DNA of 64,000 nucleotides from Chitinophagales bacterium (GCA_020635975.1 JACJYT010000002.1:124001-188000); one strand, 5' to 3'; positions 36,678 to 45,896 are shown, counted from the first letter of the stretch. Notes: generated by a model from the sequence alone, not told the origin. Numbers and translations are program-made.

Positions 36678-37157
36678 ATGACAAAATTACCCATCACTTA
36701 TCAGGCGGAAGATTTAGAACAGGCCTTCGATCTACATTATGCAAAGAAGTTTCCAATTAGAAGCAGATTGGTTCTTTTTCTAGGCTTGATTCTTCTTTTA
36801 GCGGCTTTAGTCTTGTTATTCATTCCTAGTCCCGCTTTTCCAAAATTAAAGTGGCTTCTCTTATTGGTTGGTTTTTTCTATATGGGTTTTTATTGGTATA
36901 GAAAAAGAAGCCTTGTTAGCTTGGCTTTAAAGAATCCTACTATAGCTAAAATGCAAGCCCTGCAATTCGATTCCCAAAGTCTTTTTCTAATTGGCGATAC
37001 TGGACAAATTGAGTTGCGTTGGCAAGATTTTGAAGAGGCTATTGTTAATGACAAAACTGCACTTTTATATTTGAGCGCACATAATTTCTTCATTCTTCCA
37101 AAGCGCTTTTTTACAAGCGAGCAATGGTCTGAACTGTTAGAGATTTTAAATAAATAA
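36678..37157 (+). CDS. YcxB-like membrane protein
   Basis: 159 residues. Two adjacent membrane helices at about residues 30-70 (LVLFLGLILLLAALVLLFI, WLLLLVGFFYMGFYWY) are followed by a soluble domain with the YcxB-type pattern IELRWQDFEEAIVNDKTALLY ending in a FFILPKRFF segment. The role is unknown. It sits 20 bases after the DUF5686 gene and 4 bases before the EamA start. Confidence 0.75.
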   Translation: MTKLPITYQAEDLEQAFDLHYAKKFPIRSRLVLFLGLILLLAALVLLFIPSPAFPKLKWLLLLVGFFYMGFYWYRKRSLVSLALKNPTIAKMQALQFDSQSLFLIGDTGQIELRWQDFEEAIVNDKTALLYLSAHNFFILPKRFFTSEQWSELLEILNK

Positions 37158-37161
37158 AACC

Positions 37162-38058
37162 TTGAAAGAAAGGAGCTATCTTGCCCATATTGCTATTTTA
37201 CTAGCTAATTTAATTTACGGAGCTAATTATACCATTGCTAAGTGGGTAATGCCCAACTATATTAAGCCTTTCGGATTTATATTTTTAAGAGTGCTCGGTG
37301 CCTTGCTTTTTTTTTGGATATTCCATTTATTGCTACCAAAGGAAAGAATTGATAAAGGAGATTTCCCAAGATTATTTTTTTGTGGAATTTTTGGAGTTGC
37401 CTTGAATCAACTAATGTTTTTTAAAGGATTAGCTCTAAGTACTCCAGTTAATGCTTCTCTCATGATGGTAACTACGCCCATTTTGGTTATGCTTATCGCT
37501 ATCCTTGCAAAGAAGGAAGTCTTTACATGGATAAAAGCTCTGGGTATAAGTCTTGGTGCCTTTGGAGCGCTACTCCTGCTAGCGGGTAAAGAGTTTAACT
37601 TTTCTTCTGATACGGCCCTAGGAAATTTTTTCGTTTTTGTTAATGCAGCTTCGTACGGAATTTATCTCTCCATAGTTAAGCCATTAATGAAAAAGTATAA
37701 GCCTTTAACTATCATAAAATGGGTCTTTTTGTTTGGCTTTATTCCCGTGTTCTTTGTTGGCTTGCAAGAATTTACTAGGATAGAATGGTCAAGCTTTGAT
37801 TGGCAAATTTGGCTTTCTGTATTTTATGTTGTGATCGGAGTAACTTGCTTTGCCTATCTTTTTAATATCTTTGCTTTGAGTAAAGTAAATCCTTCTGTTG
37901 TTGGAATCTATATTTATTTGCAACCTGTAATAGCTACTTGGATTGCTATTTATTTTCAAGCAGATAGTTTTGATCTTGTAAAGGGTATTGCAGCCCTCTG
38001 CGTTTTTCTAGGGGTTTATTTGCTAAGTTTTTATAAGAAGGAAAAAGAAAAAATTTAA
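37162..38058 (+). CDS. EamA-type (DMT superfamily) transporter
   Basis: 298 residues with two five-helix EamA repeats (HIAILLANLIYGANYTIAKW at the start; VGVTCFAYLFNIFALSKVN in the second half). The start codon is TTG at 37162: the next in-frame ATG would remove the first helix, and no in-frame ATG lies closer. Substrate not inferable. It sits in the DUF5686-YcxB-EamA-yicC-gmk run with 4-base gaps on each side. Confidence 0.82.
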   Translation: MKERSYLAHIAILLANLIYGANYTIAKWVMPNYIKPFGFIFLRVLGALLFFWIFHLLLPKERIDKGDFPRLFFCGIFGVALNQLMFFKGLALSTPVNASLMMVTTPILVMLIAILAKKEVFTWIKALGISLGAFGALLLLAGKEFNFSSDTALGNFFVFVNAASYGIYLSIVKPLMKKYKPLTIIKWVFLFGFIPVFFVGLQEFTRIEWSSFDWQIWLSVFYVVIGVTCFAYLFNIFALSKVNPSVVGIYIYLQPVIATWIAIYFQADSFDLVKGIAALCVFLGVYLLSFYKKEKEKI

Positions 38059-38062
38059 GATT

Positions 38063-38926
38063 ATGGTCTATTCTATGACAGGTTTCGGTAAGGCAAGTTT
38101 TGATTTACATGATTGTAATTATACCATAGAAATAAAGTCTTTAAATAGCAAGCAAATGGATGTCTTTACCAGATTGCCAAACTTGTTAAAAGAAATGGAA
38201 ATTCCTTTACGTAAGCAGATTTCGGATTCGCTATTACGAGGAAAAATAGAATTGAATATTAGTTCTTCAAAAAACGAAGATGCAAACTCGGTAAGTATCA
38301 ATACAGATTTACTGCAAGATTATTATGCCCAAATTAAGGATTTAAATTTACCTTCTAATGATACCTTGGGCGCTTTATTGCGCTTGCCTAATGTTTTAGT
38401 GTCAGAGCAAATTCAATTAAGCACAGAAGATAAAAATATAGTAGAAAATGCCCTTACTCTAGCAATGGATGAATTGCAGGCTTTTAGAAAGGTAGAAGGC
38501 TTAGCGCTTGAGGCAGATTTAAGAATGCGTTTAGGTTTAATACTAGAGTATAAGCAAGAAGTAAAACGTCTAGCTCCTATTCGAATTGAAAAGTTAAGAA
38601 CTCGCATGATGGATAATTTAAAAGCGCTTCAACTAGATCTAGATGCGAGTAGTGAACGCTTGGAACAGGAAATGATATTCTTTATTGAAAAATTGGATGT
38701 AACCGAAGAGTTTGTTCGCCTAAAGCATCATTGTGAGTATTTTGAAGAGGTGATGCAAAATGCGGAACTTACCATTGGTAAAAAGCTGAACTTTATTAGT
38801 CAAGAAATTGGTAGAGAAATTAATACACTTGGCTCTAAGGCGAATGATGCAGAAATTCAGAAAATGGTAGTGCAAATGAAAGATGAGTTAGAGAAAATTA
38901 AAGAACAAATTAATAACGTTCTATAA
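38063..38926 (+). CDS. yicC: YicC family endoribonuclease
   Basis: 287 residues. The N-terminal YicC domain opens MVYSMTGFGKASF, and the C-terminal DUF1732 domain contains DVTEEFVRLKHH, GKKLNFISQEIGREINTL and NDAEIQKMVVQMKDELEKI. The family was recently assigned endoribonuclease activity in E. coli. It overlaps gmk by one base (TAATG), a pairing common in many bacteria. Confidence 0.92.
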   Translation: MVYSMTGFGKASFDLHDCNYTIEIKSLNSKQMDVFTRLPNLLKEMEIPLRKQISDSLLRGKIELNISSSKNEDANSVSINTDLLQDYYAQIKDLNLPSNDTLGALLRLPNVLVSEQIQLSTEDKNIVENALTLAMDELQAFRKVEGLALEADLRMRLGLILEYKQEVKRLAPIRIEKLRTRMMDNLKALQLDLDASSERLEQEMIFFIEKLDVTEEFVRLKHHCEYFEEVMQNAELTIGKKLNFISQEIGREINTLGSKANDAEIQKMVVQMKDELEKIKEQINNVL

Positions 38927-39495
38927 TGGAAAAGGCAATCATTATAAGTGCTCCATCTGGTGCTGGGAAAACCACTTTGGTTAAGCTTCTTCTACAAAGA
39001 AGAAGAGATTTGGAGTTTTCCATTTCCGCATGTACCAGAGCAAAAAGAGAAGGAGAAGTGGATGGAAAGGATTACTATTTTTTATCGGATAGAGATTTTC
39101 AAAGAAAAATAAGAGAGGCTGAATTTATAGAATGGGAGGAAGTGTATCAAGGAATGTTCTATGGCACTTTATTTAGCGAATTGGAACGAGTTTGGAGCAA
39201 TAATAAAGCCGTCATATTTGATATTGATGTTCAAGGAGCGATTCATCTTAAAGAAAAGCTAGGCAAGAAAGCGCTTTCAATTTTTATTGCCCCTCCAAGC
39301 GTAGAAGTATTAGAAGAAAGACTTCGTTCTAGAGGAACGGAAAGTGAGGAGAGTCTAGAAAGAAGGTTGGCAAAATCGATGTACGAAATGCAATTTCAGA
39401 ATAGAATGGATGCAGTAGTAGTTAATGATGAACTAGAAACGGCTTTTATAGATTTAAACCAAAGAGTTGAAAAATTTTTAGCAGATAAAGTTTAA
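38926..39495 (+). CDS. gmk: Guanylate kinase
   Basis: 189 residues. The P-loop is APSGAGKTTLVKLL at the N-terminus; the GMP-binding region includes RAKREGEVDGKDYYFLS and IEWEEVYQGMFYGT; the Walker-B-like region is AVIFDIDVQGA. It phosphorylates GMP/dGMP. It starts on the stop codon of yicC (TAATG) and ends 8 bases from the convergent GDP-mannose pyrophosphorylase stop. Confidence 0.97.
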   Translation: MEKAIIISAPSGAGKTTLVKLLLQRRRDLEFSISACTRAKREGEVDGKDYYFLSDRDFQRKIREAEFIEWEEVYQGMFYGTLFSELERVWSNNKAVIFDIDVQGAIHLKEKLGKKALSIFIAPPSVEVLEERLRSRGTESEESLERRLAKSMYEMQFQNRMDAVVVNDELETAFIDLNQRVEKFLADKV

Positions 39496-39502
39496 CAACT
39501 GC

Positions 39503-40588
39503 CTACAAGAATTTGTCTAATTTTTTATTCTTCAAATCTGCAGTGATTTTTTTTACTTCTTGTTCTCTCTCTTTTTCAAAGATTAAAAGCACGTCTTTCG
39601 TGTCTATAACACAAAAATTTTTCAAACCATTTACCACAACTAATTTGTCATTCGGAGCAACAATTAAATTATCCGATCCATCATGAATTTGAACCGTATC
39701 GCCTTTTACAGCATTTTTGAGGTAGTCTTTCTCATACACTTCATATAAAGAGGCCCAAGTTCCTATATCACTCCAACCATAGTCGGCCGGAATTACATAA
39801 ACATTATCGGCTTTTTCCATAACTCCATAATCAATAGAAATACTGGTACAGCGAGTATATGCTGTAGAAATAGCTTTGGCTTCGTTCTCGGTATAAAAAC
39901 TAGTTTCACAATCTGCCAAGGCGTCATAAACTTCGGGTAAGTATTTCTCCATGGCTTCGTTAATCTGAGATGCACGCCAAACAAAAGTGCCAGAATTCCA
40001 AAGGAAATCACCACTTTTTATAAAGGTTTTGGCAAGCTCCATATCCGGCTTTTCTGTAAAAGCCTTTACTTTATAAAAACCTTCCTCTTCTATATCTTCA
40101 TGTTGAATATAACCATATCCACTATCTGGTCTAGTTGGCTTTATGCCCATAGTTATTAAAACATCGCTTTCTTCAGCGTGATCTACAGATTTATTGATAA
40201 TGCGTTCAAATTCTTTTTGATTCAGCACTAAATGGTCAGATGGACTAACAATTATAGTTGCCAACTTATTTTGCTTGTAAATCTTCTGACTAACATATGC
40301 AATACAAGGCGCGGTATTTCTTTTTATTGGCTCTGCTAGAATTTGCTCTACTCCTAACTCAGGCAATTGCTCTTTCACTAAGTCAACATAGTCTTCGTTG
40401 GTAACTACATAAATATTTTCGGTCGGACAAATATCTTTGAACCTCTCAAAAGTTATTTGAATTAGGGTTTTACCGGTATTTAATACATCTAAAAACTGTT
40501 TCGGTTTATGAATCCGACTATAAGGCCAAAATCTACTTCCAATTCCACCTGCCATGATGGCAACATAAATATTCTTCTTGTTTGGCAT
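39503..40588 (-). CDS. manC: Mannose-1-phosphate guanylyltransferase
   Basis: 361 residues, the monofunctional form without a fused isomerase domain. The nucleotidyltransferase signature MAGGIGSRFWPYSR is followed by HKPKQFLD, and SPSDHLVLN, GYGYIQHEDIEEEGFYKV and FTEKP motifs are visible, with FLWNSGTFVW later. It makes GDP-mannose from mannose-1-phosphate and GTP for surface glycans. It diverges from recQ, with about 125 bases between the two starts. Confidence 0.93.
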   Translation of the reverse strand: MPNKKNIYVAIMAGGIGSRFWPYSRIHKPKQFLDVLNTGKTLIQITFERFKDICPTENIYVVTNEDYVDLVKEQLPELGVEQILAEPIKRNTAPCIAYVSQKIYKQNKLATIIVSPSDHLVLNQKEFERIINKSVDHAEESDVLITMGIKPTRPDSGYGYIQHEDIEEEGFYKVKAFTEKPDMELAKTFIKSGDFLWNSGTFVWRASQINEAMEKYLPEVYDALADCETSFYTENEAKAISTAYTRCTSISIDYGVMEKADNVYVIPADYGWSDIGTWASLYEVYEKDYLKNAVKGDTVQIHDGSDNLIVAPNDKLVVVNGLKNFCVIDTKDVLLIFEKEREQEVKKITADLKNKKLDKFL

Positions 40589-40712
40589 AATAATCGCTAT
40601 TAAATTGTGCCGCTAAATTAACTAATTTTAAAAAGGAATTTTTTTAAATAATGTGAAATAATGGTCAATTTTGATGTATCTTTAATAGAGTAAAAACGGA
40701 TTATTTCAATCT

Positions 40713-42908
40713 ATGTTAGCAATACAGGAAGAAACTTTGAGAGAAGCGCTAAAACAAAATTTTGGCTTTGATGCCTTTAAAGGTAGGCAAGAGGAAATCG
40801 TTAAAAGCATACTAAGCGGAAAAGATACCGTAGTAATTATGCCTACAGGTGGAGGTAAATCCTTATGTTATCAATTGCCTGCTCTAGTTAGCGAAGGCTG
40901 CGCTTTAATAATATCGCCATTAATTGCTCTTATGAAAAATCAGGTGGATTTGATAAGAGGCTATGCAAGTGATGATACCATAGCACATTTTTTTAATTCT
41001 TCTCTGAATAAAACAGAGAAGAAACAAGTTTTAGACGATGTAACTAGTGGTAAAACTAAACTCTTGTACATTGCTCCTGAAACACTTACCAAAGCAGAGA
41101 GCATTGACTTTTTTAAACAATCTAAGGTTTCTTTTGTAGCCGTAGATGAAGCACATTGCATTTCTGAATGGGGACATGATTTTAGACCAGAATATCGCAG
41201 GATAAGAAAGATGATTGAAGATATCGGAGCAGATATCCCGCTTATTGCTTTAACTGCAACCGCCACACCTAAAGTTCAATCGGATATATTGAAGACGCTA
41301 AAAATGGATAGTCCCAATATATTTATAGATTCTTTTAATAGAACGAATTTATATTACGAAATTAGACCAAAAAAGAATGAAGATGCTACTATCAAAAATA
41401 TAGTTGGCTTTATTCGATCTAAAGAAGGACAAAGCGGGATTATCTACACCATCAACAGGAAAACTACAGAGAAAATTGCCAATTTACTTCAAGTAAATGG
41501 AATAAGCGCAATGCCGTATCACGCAGGTTTAGATGGTAAATTAAGATCTAAAACGCAAGATGATTTCTTAATGGAGAGAATAAATGTGGTTGTTGCCACC
41601 ATAGCCTTCGGTATGGGTATCGACAAACCAGATATTCGCTATGTAATTCACTATGACCTTCCCAAAAGTTTAGAAAATTATTATCAAGAAACAGGAAGAG
41701 CAGGAAGAGATGGTTTAGGAGGAGATTGTATCTGCTATTACAATTATAAGGACCTTACAAAGTTAGAACATTTACTTAAGGATAAGCCAGTTGCTGAGCG
41801 TCAAAGGGGCTTGCAGTTGGTAGATGAAACCTTGGCATTTATTGAGTCATCTGTCTGCAGGAGAAAGTTTATCTTACATTATTTCGGTGAAGATTATAAG
41901 CCAGATAATTGTGGGCAATGCGATAATTGCAAAAATCCTAAGGAAAAGATAGATGTTACTAAGGAGTTCAGTACTATTTTAAAAGGAATTGTTGGTACCA
42001 GCGAGCGCTTTGATATTCAATATCTAGTAAAGTTTTTCTATGGTATTAAGTCGAACGAAATAATGGAATTGGGGCATAATATTTTACCCGAATACGGTGC
42101 CTTTAAAGATAAGGATTCGCAGTTTGTTCAAGGGATTATTCGCCAAGCACTAATCTCTAAATATCTATGGAAGGATATTGAACAGTATGGCGTAATTATG
42201 TTAACAGATAAAGGTCGTGCCTTTATTGACAATCCTACTAAGTTTGAATTTACCAAAAATCACGATTACAAGTCGGAAGGAGAAGAAGCCATTGGTCAAT
42301 CTAAAGCCTCGGCACTAGACGATGTTCTGCTTAAGATTCTCAAAGACTTAAGAAGAAAGGTAGCTGAACAACATAAACTACCTCCTTATGTAATTTTTCA
42401 AGATGCTTCTCTAGAAGATATGGCTACGATGTACCCAATATCTTCCGATGAATTTGCTAATGTACAAGGGGTAAGTAAGGGGAAAGCGCTTCGTTATGGA
42501 AAGCAATTTTCGGATGTCATCAAGCAGTACGTAGAAGAAAATGAAATTGAAAGACCAGATGATTTCATGATTAGAACCACAGTTAATAAATCTAGCGACA
42601 AGGTAAAAATTATTCAAGCTATAGATCAACGTTTACCTCTTAGTGATTTGGCAAAGAATTTAGGCTTGAGCTTACAAGAACTCTTAGATGAAATTGAAAC
42701 TATTGTAAATTCAGGTACAAAGCTAAATATCAGCTATGCCATTGAAGATATTGTAGATGAGGATTTAGCAGAGGAAATTTATGATTATTTTAAGGATTCT
42801 GAAAGCGATTCTTTAGAACTAGCCCTAGAAGAATTTGAAGAAGAAGATATTGATTTAATAGATATTCAAGCGATCCGAATTAAATTCATGAGCGAAAACG
42901 CTAACTAA
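40713..42908 (+). CDS. recQ: ATP-dependent DNA helicase RecQ
   Basis: 731 residues. The helicase core has MPTGGGKSLCYQLPAL (Walker A), VDEAHCISEWGHDFRPEY (DEAH and RecQ aromatic loop), ALTATATP and QETGRAGRDG (motif VI). The RQC zinc site is spread over CRRKFILHYFGE and CGQCDNC, and an HRDC domain lies at about 520-600 (LPPYVIFQDASLEDMATMYP). It acts in recombination and fork repair. A TATCTTTA element at 40677-40684 may be its promoter. A long hairpin terminator and a palindromic element follow it. Confidence 0.96.
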   Translation: MLAIQEETLREALKQNFGFDAFKGRQEEIVKSILSGKDTVVIMPTGGGKSLCYQLPALVSEGCALIISPLIALMKNQVDLIRGYASDDTIAHFFNSSLNKTEKKQVLDDVTSGKTKLLYIAPETLTKAESIDFFKQSKVSFVAVDEAHCISEWGHDFRPEYRRIRKMIEDIGADIPLIALTATATPKVQSDILKTLKMDSPNIFIDSFNRTNLYYEIRPKKNEDATIKNIVGFIRSKEGQSGIIYTINRKTTEKIANLLQVNGISAMPYHAGLDGKLRSKTQDDFLMERINVVVATIAFGMGIDKPDIRYVIHYDLPKSLENYYQETGRAGRDGLGGDCICYYNYKDLTKLEHLLKDKPVAERQRGLQLVDETLAFIESSVCRRKFILHYFGEDYKPDNCGQCDNCKNPKEKIDVTKEFSTILKGIVGTSERFDIQYLVKFFYGIKSNEIMELGHNILPEYGAFKDKDSQFVQGIIRQALISKYLWKDIEQYGVIMLTDKGRAFIDNPTKFEFTKNHDYKSEGEEAIGQSKASALDDVLLKILKDLRRKVAEQHKLPPYVIFQDASLEDMATMYPISSDEFANVQGVSKGKALRYGKQFSDVIKQYVEENEIERPDDFMIRTTVNKSSDKVKIIQAIDQRLPLSDLAKNLGLSLQELLDEIETIVNSGTKLNISYAIEDIVDEDLAEEIYDYFKDSESDSLELALEEFEEEDIDLIDIQAIRIKFMSENAN

Positions 42909-42923
42909 TTCGTGCTTAGTAGA

Positions 42924-42970
42924 TTTAAATAAAAAAGGTCTCAACTTAGTTGAGACCTTTTTTATTTAAA
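42924..42970. terminator. Bidirectional terminator, 21-bp stem
   Basis: Arms 42924-42944 and 42950-42970 are perfectly complementary over 21 bp with a CTTAG loop. A and T runs at both ends let it work for recQ (+) and for transcripts arriving from the minus-strand gene at 43152. Its right arm abuts the palindromic element. Confidence 0.9.
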
Positions 42971-43137
42971 CCCGAATTATGCATTAGAACTTCGTTATGA
43001 GAGTTGAAAGACCAAAGAAATAAGGCTGTTTGCAGATTTTGTCATAGCACCGCTATGGTGAAATCGAAAACAGCAAGAAATGCTTATTTCAAAGGTGTTT
43101 CAGCTTGGAATAGATTTTCTAATGCATAATTCGGGTT
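42969..43137. repeat. ~170-bp palindromic element (MITE-like or structured RNA)
   Basis: The outer arms 42969-42989 and 43117-43137 are perfect 21-bp inverted repeats ending in CCCGAATTATGCATTAGAA. Inside, further nested complementary blocks pair in register: 43003-43009 with 43098-43104, 43011-43013 with 43094-43096, 43017-43024 with 43083-43090, 43025-43031 with 43068-43074, and a central 13-bp stem (43036-43048 with 43052-43064, loop ACC) that holds through G-U wobble pairs. No ORF. TTAAA directly flanks the CCCGAA...TTCGGG body on both sides (42966-42970 and 43136-43140), compatible with a target duplication. Whether it is dispersed in the genome cannot be told from this window. Confidence 0.8.
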
Positions 43138-43151
43138 AAAAGTATATTAGT

Positions 43152-44030
43152 TTATTTTCCAAGTTTATACGATAAACCTAAACCAGCGAAACCATCAGAA
43201 GAAGCAGAATTTAAACCAAGTCCGGCATTTATGTCCACTGCAAATTTCTTATTAATAGCATATCTTGCTCCCAAGTTTAGACCCAAATTAGAGTAATATA
43301 CCTTTCTCATAAAATTAAAATGCTCTAGATACAAATCGAGGCATTTCGCTGCATGAACGGTTGCTCTAATCGTATAGAAAATATCTGGGTTTTTTGCAGA
43401 AACCGCATCATCTAATACAATTCCTGTCCATTTCAATCCAAAATTATAAGCTAAATCAAATCTACTTCCTATTTTATGTCCAACGAATAAAGCAAACTCT
43501 GGTGTTACATAACTTGGTCTGTCTACTAATACCCATGGTCTAGCAGTACCATCATCTTCAAAAGCAGATCTTTGGGTAGTGTTAACACCTAAACCTAGAT
43601 ATAGGGCCGCTTTTGTGGCACTCTTTTTCTTAGAATTCATAAGCTGCGTTCTAATGCCAATTTCTAAAGGAGACCAATAATTATACTTATCCGTAGAACT
43701 TCCATCCCATCTTCTAACTACCATTTGATTGTTATTTATGGCAAAATCGATTTCAACCTTGCTACTCAAACCTAAACGCAATTTACCTTTAAAAGGACTG
43801 AATATATCGTTCTTGTAAGTGTCGTTATTAGAATTTACCCAATCGTATCCTAAACCAAGTTCCACCTGAAGGCCTTTCGCGATGTTAGAAGCAGATCTTG
43901 TATAACTTCCACGATCTGTATTCATAACTTTTGATTCAAAGGAGCTAGAAGCTGAGCTCTCATTCGTGTTTTGGCTATAACCAAAACTAAGAATTGCACT
44001 TAGCATTAAAAAAGTAAGGGTTTTCTTCAT
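43152..44030 (-). CDS. Predicted outer-membrane beta-barrel protein
   Basis: 292 residues with a signal peptide (MKKTLTFLMLSAILSFGYSQ). After a Ser-rich linker come alternating amphipathic strands (VELGLGYDWVNSNND, KLRLGLSSKVEIDFAIN, ALYLGLGVNT, FAGLGLSYKLGK at the C-terminus), the look of a small outer-membrane barrel of the transporter/Phenol_MetA_deg type. No ligand or function is recognised. A TAACTTTAC element lies at 44045-44053, 14 bases before the ATG. Downstream it runs into the palindromic element and the shared terminator. Confidence 0.7.
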   Translation of the reverse strand: MKKTLTFLMLSAILSFGYSQNTNESSASSSFESKVMNTDRGSYTRSASNIAKGLQVELGLGYDWVNSNNDTYKNDIFSPFKGKLRLGLSSKVEIDFAINNNQMVVRRWDGSSTDKYNYWSPLEIGIRTQLMNSKKKSATKAALYLGLGVNTTQRSAFEDDGTARPWVLVDRPSYVTPEFALFVGHKIGSRFDLAYNFGLKWTGIVLDDAVSAKNPDIFYTIRATVHAAKCLDLYLEHFNFMRKVYYSNLGLNLGARYAINKKFAVDINAGLGLNSASSDGFAGLGLSYKLGK

Positions 44031-44044
44031 AAGGTTAGTTTTTT

Positions 44045-44053
44045 GTAAAGTTA
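44045..44053 (-). promoter_or_regulatory. Possible -7 element of the outer-membrane protein gene
   Basis: Minus-strand TAACTTTAC, near the TAnnTTTG consensus, 14 bases upstream of the ATG at 44030. The same variant precedes other genes in this window. Confidence 0.4.
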
Positions 44054-44093
44054 TCGTTATTTGTTAAAAAGCATTAAAAAAACAATGCACATT

Positions 44094-44891
44094 TTAATCG
44101 TTCATAAAGGCTTCTGTCATTCCAATAGAAGAAAATCCACCATCATGAAAAAGATTTTGCATGGTTACCATTTTGGTTAAATCACTAAACATGGCAATGC
44201 AATAATCTGCACAAGCCTCAGAACTAGCATTTCCTAGTGGCGATAATTTATCGGCATAATCATAAAATACGTCAAAACCCTTCACCCCAGAACCAGCGGT
44301 TGTCATGGTAGGCGATTGTGAAATAGTATTGACTCTAACCTTTTTATTTTTTCCATAATGGTAGCCAAAAGACCTAGCTATAGATTCTAATGTAGCCTTA
44401 GCTTCTGCCATGTCGTTATATCCAGGAAAGGTTCTTTGCGCTGCAATATAAGTTAAAGCTAATACCGACGACCAATCGTTTAAGGCATCTAATTGATAAG
44501 CGGTTTGTAAAACCTTATGAAAGCTTAGTGCAGAGATATCCAGAGTTTTAAGAAAGAAGTCATAATTTAAATCCGTATATTCTTTGTTCTTTCTTACATT
44601 CGGACTCATACCAATACTGTGAAGTATAAAATCTAGTTTGCCAAATTTAGCCGTAGCTGCCTCAAAGAGCAGTTTTAAATCTTCCATGCTAGTGGCGTCA
44701 GCCGCTATAACTTCTGCATTACAGCTACTTGCTAGTTCATTTATTTTCCCTAAGCGTAAAGCAACTGGGGCATTGCTAAGAATGAATTCTGCACCTTGTT
44801 CTTTTGCTTTTAAAGCTACTTTCCAAGCAATAGAATTCTCATCTAAGGCTCCAAAGATGATTCCCTTTTTTCCTTTTAATAAATTGTTCAT
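44094..44891 (-). CDS. fabI: Enoyl-[acyl-carrier-protein] reductase (NADH)
   Basis: 265 residues, SDR fold. The N-terminal nucleotide-binding region is GKKGIIFGALDENSIAW, LDFILHSIG is the conserved strand, and the FabI catalytic pattern Y-x2-M-x3-K appears in GYNDMAEAKATLE; the C-terminal GFSSIGM is also present. It performs the last step of the fatty-acid elongation cycle and is a triclosan/isoniazid-class target type. It sits 21 bases after the LecA-like gene on the same strand. Confidence 0.94.
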   Translation of the reverse strand: MNNLLKGKKGIIFGALDENSIAWKVALKAKEQGAEFILSNAPVALRLGKINELASSCNAEVIAADATSMEDLKLLFEAATAKFGKLDFILHSIGMSPNVRKNKEYTDLNYDFFLKTLDISALSFHKVLQTAYQLDALNDWSSVLALTYIAAQRTFPGYNDMAEAKATLESIARSFGYHYGKNKKVRVNTISQSPTMTTAGSGVKGFDVFYDYADKLSPLGNASSEACADYCIAMFSDLTKMVTMQNLFHDGGFSSIGMTEAFMND

Positions 44892-44912
44892 GAGTTATTT
44901 TTCTTTGTTCGA

Positions 44913-45887
44913 TTAATCTACACGCACTTTAACGGTATAATAGCCCGAGTTAGCAGAATTATAAACCGACTCGTAAATTGCTAAATAAATAATACCCGTA
45001 TTTGCGGCATAAGCATTTAAGTTGTTGCCTGCTTTGCTGAGCACACCACCTTGCCCAATTTTATAAACTATTTGTCCGTAACTTAATTTATTATCATCTA
45101 TACCCGCAGATCCGTTTACACCACCATCCGCAGTGTAGGTGTTTCCCGATAGACTAGCTAAAACGATTTGTCCACTAGCAGTAATCGTTATTTTCTCTCC
45201 TTTTTTAACTAATATTCCTGTATTTAGCCAAGCTTCATCTTTATTTGCCGAGATGTGCTGATTTGCAAAGAGCTTAAAACTCTTATTGTTAGCCATTCCC
45301 TGACTAACAATTTTGAAATCTAATCGAGCGATGTCATTCCTGTTAATTTTTATTTTCCCATAATCTGTATCAATATACAAACTGTTAAAATCATAGCTTC
45401 CTTCTACTCTAAATTCATCTTTGTAGCTAAGCACATCATAGAGGTTATAATTTCTAGGCACTTTATTTTTTGCTAACAAGACTTCATACAAGGTTTGAAT
45501 GTTTAGGTCGGAAGAAGAGGCATTAGAGCTCTGACTTGGGGCGTTCAAGTAGGCTTTTACAAAGGGAATGGCTCCTTCTTCCATCAGCAATACTTCATCA
45601 AAGGCTTTTTCTTTTTCTTTGTCTGTTCCTTTATCAATTTTTTCTAAGAGCTGCAATAAATTTGCCTTGTCAAATCTCGAATCTTTTAAGCCAAGACTTA
45701 TCGAATTTACTTGATCTATAGGAAAGATAAGTTTACCAAAATCTGTTTGAAAAGAAATCTCTAGCAAATCGCTTTTGCCAGTAATGACATCACCATTTTT
45801 TAAATAAGCACTCAATTCCACCTGCTCACTTTGAGAAAATGCAAGATTAAAAACCAAGCCTAAAAGGATAGAAAGATAGCTTTTCAT
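44913..45887 (-). CDS. Secreted protein with C-terminal LecA/PA-IL-like domain
   Basis: 324 residues with a signal peptide (MKSYLSILLGLVFNLAFSQ). The N-terminal 200 residues are two beta-rich segments of an unrecognised kind (SAYLKNGDVITGKSDLLEIS; SYDFNSLYIDTDYGKIKINR), which look like duplicated units. The last 110 residues resemble the PA-IL/LecA galactose-binding lectin fold: WLNTGILVKKGEKITITASG, YGQIVYKIGQGG, and a final YESVYNSANSGYYTVKV. The calcium/galactose ligand loop of LecA (NDxxxxxxNN) is only partly kept, so sugar binding is uncertain. It lies between tryptophan dioxygenase and fabI with short gaps (9 and 21 bases), so is likely co-transcribed. Confidence 0.7.
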   Translation of the reverse strand: MKSYLSILLGLVFNLAFSQSEQVELSAYLKNGDVITGKSDLLEISFQTDFGKLIFPIDQVNSISLGLKDSRFDKANLLQLLEKIDKGTDKEKEKAFDEVLLMEEGAIPFVKAYLNAPSQSSNASSSDLNIQTLYEVLLAKNKVPRNYNLYDVLSYKDEFRVEGSYDFNSLYIDTDYGKIKINRNDIARLDFKIVSQGMANNKSFKLFANQHISANKDEAWLNTGILVKKGEKITITASGQIVLASLSGNTYTADGGVNGSAGIDDNKLSYGQIVYKIGQGGVLSKAGNNLNAYAANTGIIYLAIYESVYNSANSGYYTVKVRVD

Positions 45888-45896
45888 TCTACTAAT

